Source of the DNA: an uncultured Bacilli bacterium
GTDB lineage: Bacteria > Bacillota_I > Bacilli_A > RF39 > UBA660
Reading direction: 5' to 3'
DNA: 39,092 nt
NCBI GenBank assembly: GCA_934090735.1
Contig: CAKOJR010000008.1
Span: 1 to 39,092, forward strand
This document shows positions 15,333 to 23,347 of the stretch, one piece after another. The stretch's first letter is position 1; each line of letters opens with the position of its first letter. Both the position numbers and the translations under genes were made by a program. The notes beneath the pieces were generated by a model that did no database searches, was not told where the DNA came from, and saw only the letters and a list, made by a program, of their open reading frames with translations.

Positions 15333-15737
15333 TTATTTTATTAAATCGTTTTTTAAGCAATATGGTATTACTTTATGTTTCAATGTATTTGATAGTATGT
15401 TTTCTCCATCTTTTGATTGATACCATAAAAATTTTTCGATTTCTGATGAGGTTGACAATTCTCCATCAAGAACACCATTATATTTAAAAACGTAAAAGTG
15501 AATTGGTGTTATTCCATCGCTTGTTGCAATTTCGTCAAATTCCATTACTAACTCAAATTTTTCTTCATCGAATATTGCTTCAGGGCCTAATTCCTCATGA
15601 CATTCTCTAATTGCGGCCTCTTTTGGAGTCTCGTCCTCTTCGACTTTTCCACCTATCATTTGAAAAGTTGGTCTCTTTCTTGGCTTATCTATTAATAAAC
15701 TATTGTCTTTAAAAAACATTGTTCCTACTACTTTCAT
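15333..15737 (-). CDS. NUDIX hydrolase
   Basis: 134 residues with a complete Nudix box: GGKVEEDE, then TPKEAAI, then RECHEELG (GX5EX7REUXEEXGU), giving the Mg2+-binding glutamates. The family hydrolyses a nucleoside diphosphate linked to another moiety, such as oxidised dNTPs or ADP-ribose; the substrate cannot be predicted. Strong AGGAGG before the ATG. It lies just downstream of the sortase-protein terminator, with no clear promoter of its own, so it may depend on read-through. Confidence 0.9.
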   Translation of the reverse strand: MKVVGTMFFKDNSLLIDKPRKRPTFQMIGGKVEEDETPKEAAIRECHEELGPEAIFDEEKFELVMEFDEIATSDGITPIHFYVFKYNGVLDGELSTSSEIEKFLWYQSKDGENILSNTLKHKVIPYCLKNDLIK

Positions 15738-15756
15738 AGTTATCCTCCTTAATTTA

Positions 15757-15785
15757 AGTAAAAAGACGGGTTACTTCCCATCTTT
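15757..15785 (-). terminator. Terminator of the sortase-anchored protein gene
   Basis: Minus strand AAAGATGGG pairs with CCCGTCTTT (one G-U) around a 6-nt loop, followed by Ts, 4 bp after the stop. Confidence 0.85.
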
Positions 15786-15789
15786 AATT

Positions 15790-16998
15790 TTATCTTCTTT
15801 TTAAAATCTTTAATCCGGCAAATAATAATGCGCAACTAGATGAAATTAGAGTTGTAACTGAAACTAATATATTGTCTCCTGTTTGGGGATTTTTTATAAT
15901 TTCATTGTCTTTTTCATTAGTATTATTATTTTCATTTTTGCCAAATACGGCATATTCTGATAAATGAGATGTTTTGAATGTTACAAAGCCGTCATTGTAA
16001 ACAGCATCTATGGTTTCAACTACTTTACCATCTTTAACGTAAGCTACTATGTATTTATCATATTTTACAGCAACTGGAATAGTGATTTCAAATTCACCAT
16101 CTTTCATTTCAACTATATCATTACCATTGTACACGTCAATATTATATCCAGAAATTGGTGAATAATCTTCTACAACTAAATCATTTACTTTAATAGTATC
16201 AGTTTTTAATATATAACCTTTACTTAATTCTGATTTACTTGTAAACACAACGTTAAGTGTGCTTTTTAAAGAGAATATCTTGTCTTCAGTTTTTTTATTA
16301 GTAAATGTTACAGATCCATTTTCATTATATATAATGTCCATATCACTTGTTATATATTTATTTATCCATTCTTTAGTAATCCATTTATGGTCATTATTTT
16401 CTTTAATGCTAGCGTCATTTTGTCCGTTAATAAAATCTTCACTTGTTAGATTGCTATCGATATCTTTATTAAAACTTAATGCCTTTAAACTATCATATTT
16501 TGAAGTAAAATCTTCTTTAGTTTTAAAATAATAGCATGTTTCTTCACTGTCTTTAACACATGTATCTTTATAATATGCGTTTTTTATGGTTTCATTAACA
16601 AGGTCGTCACTGGCATCTAAATAAACACCATAAATAGTAAGACTACCATCACCAGTAATAGTATATTTTTTATTATCAATTTTACCAGGTAATTCTGATA
16701 CAACGTTATCACCATTAACTACGTATGTAAGTGGATTATTTACAATATCAAAGCCGCCTATTTTAGCATCCTTTTTAAGTAAAATTTTGCCACTATTATC
16801 TGTTCTGTTTTGTTTAAAGGTAAGTTTATCATATTCCTTTACGTCATCAATAATGAGTTGTGACTCATAGGCGTTATCATTTAAGCCAAAATAGGTTTCT
16901 GTATAGGCAATATGAGTGCTATCAACAGTTTCTGCATTACATGCAAGAGGTACACAAACTAGTCCAACGCTAACTAAACTTAATAATTTATTTTTCAT
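15790..16998 (-). CDS. Sortase-anchored secreted surface protein
   Basis: 402 residues. An N-terminal signal peptide (about 1-22, cleaved near CNA-ET) leads to a long extracellular region of beta-rich, Asp/Lys/Asn-rich sequence (about 25-365). The C-terminus has NPQTG, a hydrophobic segment (LVSVTTLISSSCALLFAGL) and KRR, a cell-wall sorting signal. NPQTG rather than LPXTG suggests a dedicated sortase, not in this window. The last extracellular domain (VKYDKYIVAYVKDGK to LSEYAVFGK) resembles repeats common in gut Bacillota surface proteins. Function unknown; adhesion or binding is plausible. Promoter at 17026-17054 and terminator at 15757-15785 make it a single-gene unit. Confidence 0.88.
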   Translation of the reverse strand: MKNKLLSLVSVGLVCVPLACNAETVDSTHIAYTETYFGLNDNAYESQLIIDDVKEYDKLTFKQNRTDNSGKILLKKDAKIGGFDIVNNPLTYVVNGDNVVSELPGKIDNKKYTITGDGSLTIYGVYLDASDDLVNETIKNAYYKDTCVKDSEETCYYFKTKEDFTSKYDSLKALSFNKDIDSNLTSEDFINGQNDASIKENNDHKWITKEWINKYITSDMDIIYNENGSVTFTNKKTEDKIFSLKSTLNVVFTSKSELSKGYILKTDTIKVNDLVVEDYSPISGYNIDVYNGNDIVEMKDGEFEITIPVAVKYDKYIVAYVKDGKVVETIDAVYNDGFVTFKTSHLSEYAVFGKNENNNTNEKDNEIIKNPQTGDNILVSVTTLISSSCALLFAGLKILKRR

Positions 16999-17025
16999 TT
17001 CATATCTTCTTTCTATTCTAAAAAA

Positions 17026-17054
17026 ATTATATAAAAATTTTTTTAAGATTGCAA
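17026..17054 (-). promoter_or_regulatory. Promoter of the sortase-anchored protein gene
   Basis: Minus strand TTGCAA, 17 bp, TATAAT, about 28 bp upstream of the ATG. Confidence 0.75.
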
Positions 17055-17110
17055 TAATTTTATATAATTTATATTTTAATTTTGAAAGTTTTAAATAAAT
17101 TAAAATTCAA

Positions 17111-17503
17111 TCATTTATATAACAGCGGGCATGGACTTTGTGAAGCATCAAATTTTCCGATTGCTATGTTATTTTCTTTTATGTATCTATTTATTTCTGA
17201 TTTCTTAATTATACCAATTTGAAATATTTGATTGCTAGACATGTCGTAAGAAATATCTTTTATATAACTTATAAAAGGAAATCTATCATATAAATATATA
17301 ATGTCATTCATATAATATATTTTATCATCATAAATATAGTCATCTTGATAGTTATTTTCTACATAATCAATTAGTAGACCAAAGTCCCCTATATCAAAAT
17401 AAGAATTATCTTTTTTTGCAAGAGTTCCATCTTTTTTATATTTAATTTCAACGCCTAATAAATATATGGAATCTTTTATTTTTATTCTCTTTTCAATAAT
17501 CAT
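17111..17503 (-). CDS. Hypothetical protein, 130 residues
   Basis: No signal peptide or membrane segment. It has an N-terminal beta-rich part (MIIEKRIKIKDSIYLLGVEI), a Tyr/Asp-rich middle (YQDDYIYDDKIYY) and a C-terminal stretch IGKFDASQSPCPLL. I do not recognise a family. AGAAAGGAAG precedes the ATG and a promoter lies at 17543-17572. No clear terminator follows; the sortase gene promoter begins soon after. The strong start signals argue for a real gene. Confidence 0.65.
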   Translation of the reverse strand: MIIEKRIKIKDSIYLLGVEIKYKKDGTLAKKDNSYFDIGDFGLLIDYVENNYQDDYIYDDKIYYMNDIIYLYDRFPFISYIKDISYDMSSNQIFQIGIIKKSEINRYIKENNIAIGKFDASQSPCPLLYK

Positions 17504-17542
17504 TTTATTCTTCCTTTCTGTGTTTCTTGATTTACTAACAAT

Positions 17543-17572
17543 AATATAACATTTTTGAATATTAATTTACAA
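17543..17572 (-). promoter_or_regulatory. Promoter of the 130-residue hypothetical gene
   Basis: Minus strand TTGTAA, 18 bp, TATATT, about 36 bp upstream of the ATG at 17503. Confidence 0.55.
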
Positions 17573-17600
17573 AAAAAGATTATTAACAGACTTTATTTTG

Positions 17601-18198
17601 TCAACAATCTTTATATATTTCTTTAGCTATATTAAATGCTGCCCAGCCCTTAGGCCAACCTACATAGAATGCTATGTGAGTTACGATGCCGGCCATTTTT
17701 TTAAAAGTTTTCCACTATCTCCTAATGAACTTGATGCTGAGGTACAGAATGGAATTACTGTTTTTCCAGTAAAGTCATTTTCTAATACAAAGTTATTTAC
17801 TGGCCAAGCTGCTATACCCCACCGGATTGGGTGCCAATTAAAATTGTATTATAGTCTTTCAAATTTTCAACTTTAGTGGTTTTTAGTTTAATATTTCTTA
17901 AACTTTCATTATCGTGCTCTTTTGATACTCTAGAATTTTTATTATTGTAGTTTAAGTCGCCGCTTGTGTATTCCTCTTCTGGAATAAGTTCAAAGATATC
18001 GGCATTTAGATTACTGGCTATTTCTTTTGCTACTTTATCTGTGTGCTTTTGAGCTGAATAATAGACAACTAAAATTTTACTATCTTTTTTCACTTCATTG
18101 TTTGTTTCTTTACTTTCCTTACCTCCGCAAAACAGATATGCTCCACCACCTAGCACTATTGCACATATTAGTGCGACAATTAGTATTTTCTTTTTCGT
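17601..18198 (-). pseudogene. Membrane-anchored flavodoxin, inactivated
   Basis: Read across three frames, the minus strand encodes an N-terminal anchor (KKKILIVALICAIVLGGGAY), a flavodoxin start SKILVVYYSAQKHTDKVAKE, IFELIPEEEY, then DYNTILIG; after a shift PIRWGIAAWPVNNFV, TGKTVIPFCTSASSSLGDS; and after another shift MAGIVTHIAFYVGWPKGWAA. Three lesions are visible: the expected start codon reads ACG (18196-18198) after a good AAAGGA; one C is missing in the C run at 17829-17831; one A is missing in the A run at 17696-17702. Intact relatives bind FMN for electron transfer at the membrane. The remnant is still preceded by a striking promoter (18253-18283). Confidence 0.85.
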
Positions 18199-18252
18199 AT
18201 TTTTCCTTTCTATATGTAGTATGTATTTATTTTAAATATTTGCTACAATTTA

Positions 18253-18283
18253 ATTATAAAATTAAGGTGTTACTCCCGGTCAA
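18253..18283 (-). promoter_or_regulatory. Promoter with 19-bp spacer, MerR-type candidate
   Basis: Minus strand TTGACC, 19 bp containing GGGAGTAACACC, then TATAAT. A 19-bp spacer with an imperfect dyad between -35 and -10 is the hallmark of promoters activated by MerR-family regulators (SoxR, NmlR, AdhR types). It drives the flavodoxin pseudogene. No MerR gene is in the window. Confidence 0.55.
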
Positions 18284-18550
18284 TACTTTTTTGCCACTAA
18301 ATGTATATTATTAGTAAATTATTGAATATTAAGTTTTAAATGTCTTAATTAGTCTGATGTTAAAATTAGGCTTGGCTATTAAATGTCAAAACAAAAATTA
18401 TATATAAATATTAGGTAGAAAGAATAGATATAAATTTAAGTTCAAAAGATAGATTTACTTGCAAGAAATTTTATTTCTAGTAGGCACTCTTTATCTTTAA
18501 TTCTTTATTAACATATGTTATATTATTTTTGTATAATATTGGAGGTAAGA
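18284..18550. other. Intergenic stretch without a recognised gene
   Basis: AT-rich, with stops in all frames at short distance. Near its right end TATAAT at 18532-18537 may be the -10 for the following gene, though it lies very close to the ribosome binding site at 18541. I see no other structure. Confidence 0.5.
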
Positions 18551-19783
18551 ATGATTGCTGTGCTTATAATTTTATATATAGTACTATTTATAATTAATAT
18601 AATTTTTTTAGTCAAATCTATAAAATCGAAAGATAATAAAAATTGGATAATAACTTTTTCAATTAATATTTCATCAATTATTAGTACATTATTGGTTGGG
18701 ATTTATTCTTTATTTAATCATTATATGAATTGGGAGTGTTTTAAATACTTGTTGATATGCTTTTTAACATTAGGTTCCTATTTAATTTTATTAATTATTG
18801 GTTTTATCTTTAAAGTAGTTGAAATTCAAAAGAATAAGAAACTTAATATTGTGACTCAAAAGTTAGATAAAAAAATCAAATATAAATCCTTTTTAATACC
18901 TTTCTTGATAATATTATTATTAACTTCCGGTGTTTGCTTTGTTAATTATTTTTCGTATGTTATAAATAAAAGAGGAGAATTAACATCTTATGATAGTATA
19001 AAAGAGAAAGAAATTAATAAAATGGTGGATTTTTTAAATAATAAGTATAACTTAAATATTAAAAGCAATAGTTGTGTTTATTATCGTGAACAAGATTATT
19101 CTAGACATACTGATATTTTTGGAAATGGTGGTACATTTGATATTCCGTATTTAGCTGTATTTAATTATAATGATGAGCCGATTACTGTAGCAGATAGAAA
19201 AGGCTTTATTTCCGATAATAAACAGCTTAGGGAAATATATGACCTTTTAATAGATTATTATTATAAAAAAAATGGAATAAAATTTGATTTTATAGAATTT
19301 AGTAAATCTTATTCAGGTAAGTCAATAGGTAACAGTAACATTATTAATTCTATTTTACAAACTAAATTTAATTCACTGATAACTGATTTGAATATTGAGC
19401 AATTTTTAGATTACATCTTGAAAGAACCAGATTTATATATTTCATTTTATATTAATGATAGTGATATAGATGATAAAGAAACTCTTATATATGATCTTAC
19501 AAATAAACTAATGTATCTAAAGGACTATACAAATATTGAGATTTTAGAGGTTAATGGTCATGAGGAGCCATTGGATATAAAGTATAAAAAAATTAACTTT
19601 CCATCCGAGCAAAAAAATTATGGAATCAGCAGTGAAGACATTTATGATTCTTATAAGTTTGGCGTTTATTATGTTGATACGTCAATAAATAATTTTACAT
19701 TTACGTTAAGAATGGATTTAGATAGAGGTTATAGTTCATATGGTGAACCAATTAATGGTTGGCGTTACAGTACGTTAAAATAA
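18551..19783 (+). CDS. Membrane protein with extracytoplasmic domain, unknown function
   Basis: 410 residues. Four hydrophobic segments lie in the first 145 (about 2-22, 33-50, 60-85, 110-130), then comes a soluble domain of about 270 residues that starts near the charged GELTSYDSIKEKEINKMVDF, has scattered aromatic residues, and ends in DLDRGYSSYGEP and INGWRYSTLK. No catalytic motif recognised. The start at 18551 is chosen because GGAGGT lies 5 nt upstream; a longer reading from 18515 would begin before the likely promoter. Stands alone between the flavodoxin remnant and the S41 gene. Confidence 0.7.
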   Translation: MIAVLIILYIVLFIINIIFLVKSIKSKDNKNWIITFSINISSIISTLLVGIYSLFNHYMNWECFKYLLICFLTLGSYLILLIIGFIFKVVEIQKNKKLNIVTQKLDKKIKYKSFLIPFLIILLLTSGVCFVNYFSYVINKRGELTSYDSIKEKEINKMVDFLNNKYNLNIKSNSCVYYREQDYSRHTDIFGNGGTFDIPYLAVFNYNDEPITVADRKGFISDNKQLREIYDLLIDYYYKKNGIKFDFIEFSKSYSGKSIGNSNIINSILQTKFNSLITDLNIEQFLDYILKEPDLYISFYINDSDIDDKETLIYDLTNKLMYLKDYTNIEILEVNGHEEPLDIKYKKINFPSEQKNYGISSEDIYDSYKFGVYYVDTSINNFTFTLRMDLDRGYSSYGEPINGWRYSTLK

Positions 19784-19921
19784 AACTATTAAGTTAAGTA
19801 ATTAAATATGAAAAAGAAAACGTTATGATGAGTCTTGTTTCTTAAGAATTGAAATGTGGCCTATATCAGTTACTTTTCTTTTTTTATATTGATTGTATAT
19901 TGTGATCAATGTGTAGATATT

Positions 19922-21856
19922 TTAGTTATTGTTTATTTCTATTAAGTTTTCAAAATATCTAGTGGTATTATCAATTGTAATTTTTATTTTGTTAGAGTCA
20001 ATTAATTTATTTATTAAGTAAACATAGGTTGTATCGCTTAAGTACACATCTTTCATGAGAGTACCCACTAATTTTGAAATTTTGACTTTTCCTAGTTTTT
20101 GTAGCGTGTCTAAAATATATTTATCATAATAGTTTAGTCTGACTGATTCAACTTTTCCTTCGTTAATTATTCTCATTTCAGAGTTTTCATGAACTAGTTT
20201 TGTCCATGTTTTTGCATAATTTTTTATTTCATCTTTAGTTAGCTTATGCTCTAATTCAGATAGTTTTTCTAGTTCATCTTCTCTCATTACGCTTGGTGAT
20301 GGGTATTCTTTATTAATATCATCACTATACAAAATGTATAATTCATAATTATATGCTTTTATAATACTGCAAACATATAGCATTATTAGATAAGAGTAAA
20401 TATCTTTTCTGCTTGTCCATACTCTAATTTTACTGCCAGTTTTTATACTTTTAATAATTATGTCATATTCTTCTTTAAAATAAATATTTTTATCATCTAA
20501 GCATAATACTGATGGTATTTTTATTTCAAAGTTTTCTATATTTGATAAATCACCAATATTAAATAAGGCATTTATCATGAGAATATTGTTGTTAAGCTTG
20601 CTATTTTTCATGGTATGATAACATGAGTTACCAAATACGATATCTAATGTGGTCATTTTTGTCACTCCATTTTCATTATTTTTTATCCAATCACAACATT
20701 TTTCTAACATAACATCGTTTCCGGACTTATAATCATCTATTGTTAGATCAATATAGTAATCTATCTTTAAATATTTAGGTTCATAAAACTCTTTGGGCAT
20801 TTTATGTAATTTATTTTTAGTGAAAATACCTTTCATTATATGTTTTTCATCTTCATACCAGTATACCTTAGAAAAATTAAATGTAAAATTGGTGTTTGGA
20901 AGTTTACCATTACCGAAAATAAATCCAAAGCAATTTATTGGGGTGCCAATATCCTGGCCAACCATTTTACTACCGATTTTTTTCATATCTACAGCTGCCA
21001 TTCGACCACTAGAAAATACACTTCTATTTACTAATGTTACTAATTTTAATTTAGAACGTTTTAAATATTTTATTAGTGGTTCGATAAGAGAAGATTGCCC
21101 ACCAGTATTACCTCTTAAGTCTAAAATAAAGGTGTCAATATTATTGTCACGTATTAATTTTTTTAAGCTTTTTACATCAGGTGCAAATTTTGGCGTACAT
21201 TTAGGATATTTAAGTATTAGTATATTATTTTTGATTTGTATTTGTTTAAACTCCTCTTTTTTTACAATGGCAAGTTCATTTTTATAATCTTTATCTACTT
21301 CATATTTGATAATTCCTTTTGAAGTCTTATATTCAATATATTTAGAATTACTATCTATACTTGGAAGTGATAATAATATGTTTTTGCTACTTAAATAAAA
21401 ATGTAATCTTGATAAGAACCAGTTTGGAGTTCCGTAGCTAGTACATTTTTCTACTTCTTCTATTATCTTATTGATATTTATTTTATTAATTTCTAGTAGC
21501 TCACTATAGCTGCATTTTTCATTGCTACATTTCGTAATATATAATTTATTATTTATAAATTGTATTGAAAGAGGATAAGTTTTATTATCGTTCATAATTA
21601 TATTAGTATGAGCATCCATGTTGCCACTCATATATTTAATAAGACAATTCATGAAATAATAGAAATCGTAATCATCATTTATTGTATGATTTTTTTTAAA
21701 TTCTTCTATAAAACCAGATAATTCATCTTTACTATGGGTAAAATAAAAATCTAGATGCATGCTTTCATTCGGATATTTTTTATCAAGTGTTTTTCCTCTT
21801 TTTTGTTCAGCAAAATTTAAAAAATAGTCTAAGTCTTCTTGATATTTACGTTTCAT
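19922..21856 (-). CDS. S41 peptidase fused to DUF1835-DUF3658
   Basis: 644 residues in two parts. Residues 1-395 resemble C-terminal-processing (S41) peptidases: MDAHT at 80-84 (like the usual DGHT), LDLRGNTGG at 245-253 and LVNRSVFSSGR at 275-285 with the candidate nucleophile serine (S282 or S283). No signal peptide or PDZ domain is seen, so it appears cytosolic. From M401, TTLDIVFGNS begins a DUF1835 domain, followed by a DUF3658-like part (ELEKLSELE, TWTKLVHENSEMRI, DTTYVYLINKLIDS). This second half is normally a separate protein. A ribosome binding site (GGAGTGA) sits before M401, so a separate C-terminal product from 20656 is possible. GGAGG precedes the main start. Divergent from an HD-domain gene. 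Confidence 0.82.
   Translation of the reverse strand: MKRKYQEDLDYFLNFAEQKRGKTLDKKYPNESMHLDFYFTHSKDELSGFIEEFKKNHTINDDYDFYYFMNCLIKYMSGNMDAHTNIIMNDNKTYPLSIQFINNKLYITKCSNEKCSYSELLEINKININKIIEEVEKCTSYGTPNWFLSRLHFYLSSKNILLSLPSIDSNSKYIEYKTSKGIIKYEVDKDYKNELAIVKKEEFKQIQIKNNILILKYPKCTPKFAPDVKSLKKLIRDNNIDTFILDLRGNTGGQSSLIEPLIKYLKRSKLKLVTLVNRSVFSSGRMAAVDMKKIGSKMVGQDIGTPINCFGFIFGNGKLPNTNFTFNFSKVYWYEDEKHIMKGIFTKNKLHKMPKEFYEPKYLKIDYYIDLTIDDYKSGNDVMLEKCCDWIKNNENGVTKMTTLDIVFGNSCYHTMKNSKLNNNILMINALFNIGDLSNIENFEIKIPSVLCLDDKNIYFKEEYDIIIKSIKTGSKIRVWTSRKDIYSYLIMLYVCSIIKAYNYELYILYSDDINKEYPSPSVMREDELEKLSELEHKLTKDEIKNYAKTWTKLVHENSEMRIINEGKVESVRLNYYDKYILDTLQKLGKVKISKLVGTLMKDVYLSDTTYVYLINKLIDSNKIKITIDNTTRYFENLIEINNN
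20654..20668 (-). promoter_or_regulatory. Internal ribosome binding site and start for the DUF1835 half
   Basis: Minus strand GGAGTGA, 5 nt, ATG (codon 401 of the fusion), exactly at the domain boundary. The TGA in it is out of frame and would have ended an upstream gene before a one-base change fused the two. Confidence 0.5.
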
Positions 21857-22080
21857 ATGACCTCCAATACTTTTATAGATTATTCTTTTAAAATACTAAT
21901 TATTAAAAATTTGTTAAATTAATTATTCAAACAGATAAATAATAGTTTGCAAATTAGTTTTTTCTAGAAATAGTATATATAAATTCTTATAAAAATTCAA
22001 TTGTTATATATTTTCTTTAATATTTATATTATACTAAATGTAGTTTTATAAAAGTTTTTATAATGTTAGGACGTGGAAAT

Positions 22081-23109
22081 ATGAGAAATTATTATGATAA
22101 TTTATGTACGGAAATAAAGGAATATTTCAAAATTTTAGAATCTGATTTTCCAGAATGGCTAAATGAATATATAAATACCAAAGAATTATTATCGCAGCAA
22201 TATATTAGTATAACTTGTGGTACTATATATTCTGATTTGTTTGAAAGTGATTTTTTCTTTTCCAGTTTAGATCATAGCGTTGCGGTAGCTTTAATTATTT
22301 GGCATTTTACACACGATAAGAAGCAAACTTTATCTGGACTTTTTCATGATATTGCAACACCTGCATTTAAACACTGTGTAGATTATCTCAATGGTGACTA
22401 TATGCTTCAGGAATCAACGGAAAATTTAACAACAGAAATAATAAAGAATTCAAAAGAAATTATGAAATTGTTAAAAAGAGATAATATTAAAATATCTGAA
22501 GTTGATAATTATCATTTATATCCTATTGCTGATAATGATACGCCAAAATTATCTGCTGATAGATTGGAATATTCATTATCAAATGCTTTATTTACATATA
22601 AGTTATTAGATATAGCAAATGTCAAAGAAATATACGATGATATTGAAATACAAACTAATGAAGATAATGAAATAGAGCTTGGATTTAAAACTAAAAAATA
22701 TGCCATAGGTTTTGTTAAATTTACAAGTAGATTATCTATTATATATCGTGAGGATAGAACTAGGTATTCTATGCAATTAATTGCTGATATTTTAAAAAGA
22801 TTAAGTTATGAAAATAAAATATCAAAAGATGATTTATATAAATTAAAGGAAAGTGAAGTAATAGATATTATAGAATCTTCTAAATATAGTGATATTTTTA
22901 ATATTTGGAGAAAAGCTAAAAAAGTAAAAACATCTAAAGTTGTTCCTAAAAATGTTTATTATATTCATCACGAATCTAAAATCAGATATATTGTTCCCTT
23001 ATTTAGAGGTGAAAGAATTTCAAAGTGTTCAATTAAAGCTAATAAGATGATTGAAAAGAATTTATCTTATGATATGAGTAACTATGTATATTTAGATATT
23101 GATTTTTAG
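22081..23109 (+). CDS. HD-domain phosphohydrolase
   Basis: 342 residues with an HD metal-site pattern: DHSVAVALIIWHFT (first histidine), LSGLFHDIATPAFKHCVDY (the HD pair), and a later aspartate in LSADRLEYSLSN. This matches the YdhJ/dNTPase-like HD group, which removes phosphate from nucleotides; the substrate is not readable. The C-terminal third is helical and basic (RKAKKVKTSKVVPK). The start at 22081 has AGGACGTGG before it; a start at 22063 adds six residues without a ribosome binding site. Divergent from the S41-DUF1835 fusion and followed by its own terminator. Confidence 0.85.
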   Translation: MRNYYDNLCTEIKEYFKILESDFPEWLNEYINTKELLSQQYISITCGTIYSDLFESDFFFSSLDHSVAVALIIWHFTHDKKQTLSGLFHDIATPAFKHCVDYLNGDYMLQESTENLTTEIIKNSKEIMKLLKRDNIKISEVDNYHLYPIADNDTPKLSADRLEYSLSNALFTYKLLDIANVKEIYDDIEIQTNEDNEIELGFKTKKYAIGFVKFTSRLSIIYREDRTRYSMQLIADILKRLSYENKISKDDLYKLKESEVIDIIESSKYSDIFNIWRKAKKVKTSKVVPKNVYYIHHESKIRYIVPLFRGERISKCSIKANKMIEKNLSYDMSNYVYLDIDF

Positions 23110-23117
23110 TAATTGCG

Positions 23118-23139
23118 AGAAATGATAATTTCTTTTTTT
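23118..23139 (+). terminator. Terminator of the HD-domain gene
   Basis: AGAAAT, loop GATA, ATTTCT, then a run of Ts, 8 bp after the stop. Confidence 0.75.
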
Positions 23140-23142
23140 GAA

Positions 23143-23178
23143 GCAAAATAAAACTTACGAGCAATAAGTTCGTAAGTT
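23143..23178 (-). terminator. Terminator after tRNA-Gly
   Basis: Minus strand AACTTACGA pairs with TCGTAAGTT around a 9-nt loop, then a T-rich tail. Confidence 0.8.
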
Positions 23179-23187
23179 GATTTCATA

Positions 23188-23261
23188 TGGAGCAGATAAT
23201 GGGGATCGAACCCACACCCTAAGCTTGGGAAGCTTATATTCTGCCATTAAACTATATCTGC
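23188..23261 (-). tRNA. tRNA-Gly (TCC)
   Basis: A 74-nt cloverleaf: acceptor GCAGATA with TATCTGC, D arm AGTTTAATGGCAGAAT, anticodon loop CTTCCCAAG reading TCC, T arm GGTTCGATCCC, encoded CCA. Own extended -10 promoter and terminator. Confidence 0.96.
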
Positions 23262-23269
23262 ATGATTTT

Positions 23270-23278
23270 ATTATAGCA
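23270..23278 (-). promoter_or_regulatory. tRNA-Gly promoter (extended -10)
   Basis: Minus strand TGCTATAAT; the predicted start falls at about the tRNA 5' end. No good -35. Confidence 0.6.
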
Positions 23279-23347
23279 CTTTGTAAAAAATTTTGATAGA
23301 TTTTATTTTATGATTAATGTATACTTGTATTATAGGTGACGTGTAAG

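Noticed and set aside
20793..21287. Plus-strand frame of 164 residues within the S41 gene
   Set aside because: Antisense to the catalytic S41 region; no start signals or recognisable domain.
23152..23178. Hairpin as plus-strand terminator of the HD gene
   Set aside because: No T run follows on the plus strand; a better plus-strand terminator lies at 23118-23139, and this hairpin fits tRNA-Gly on the minus strand.
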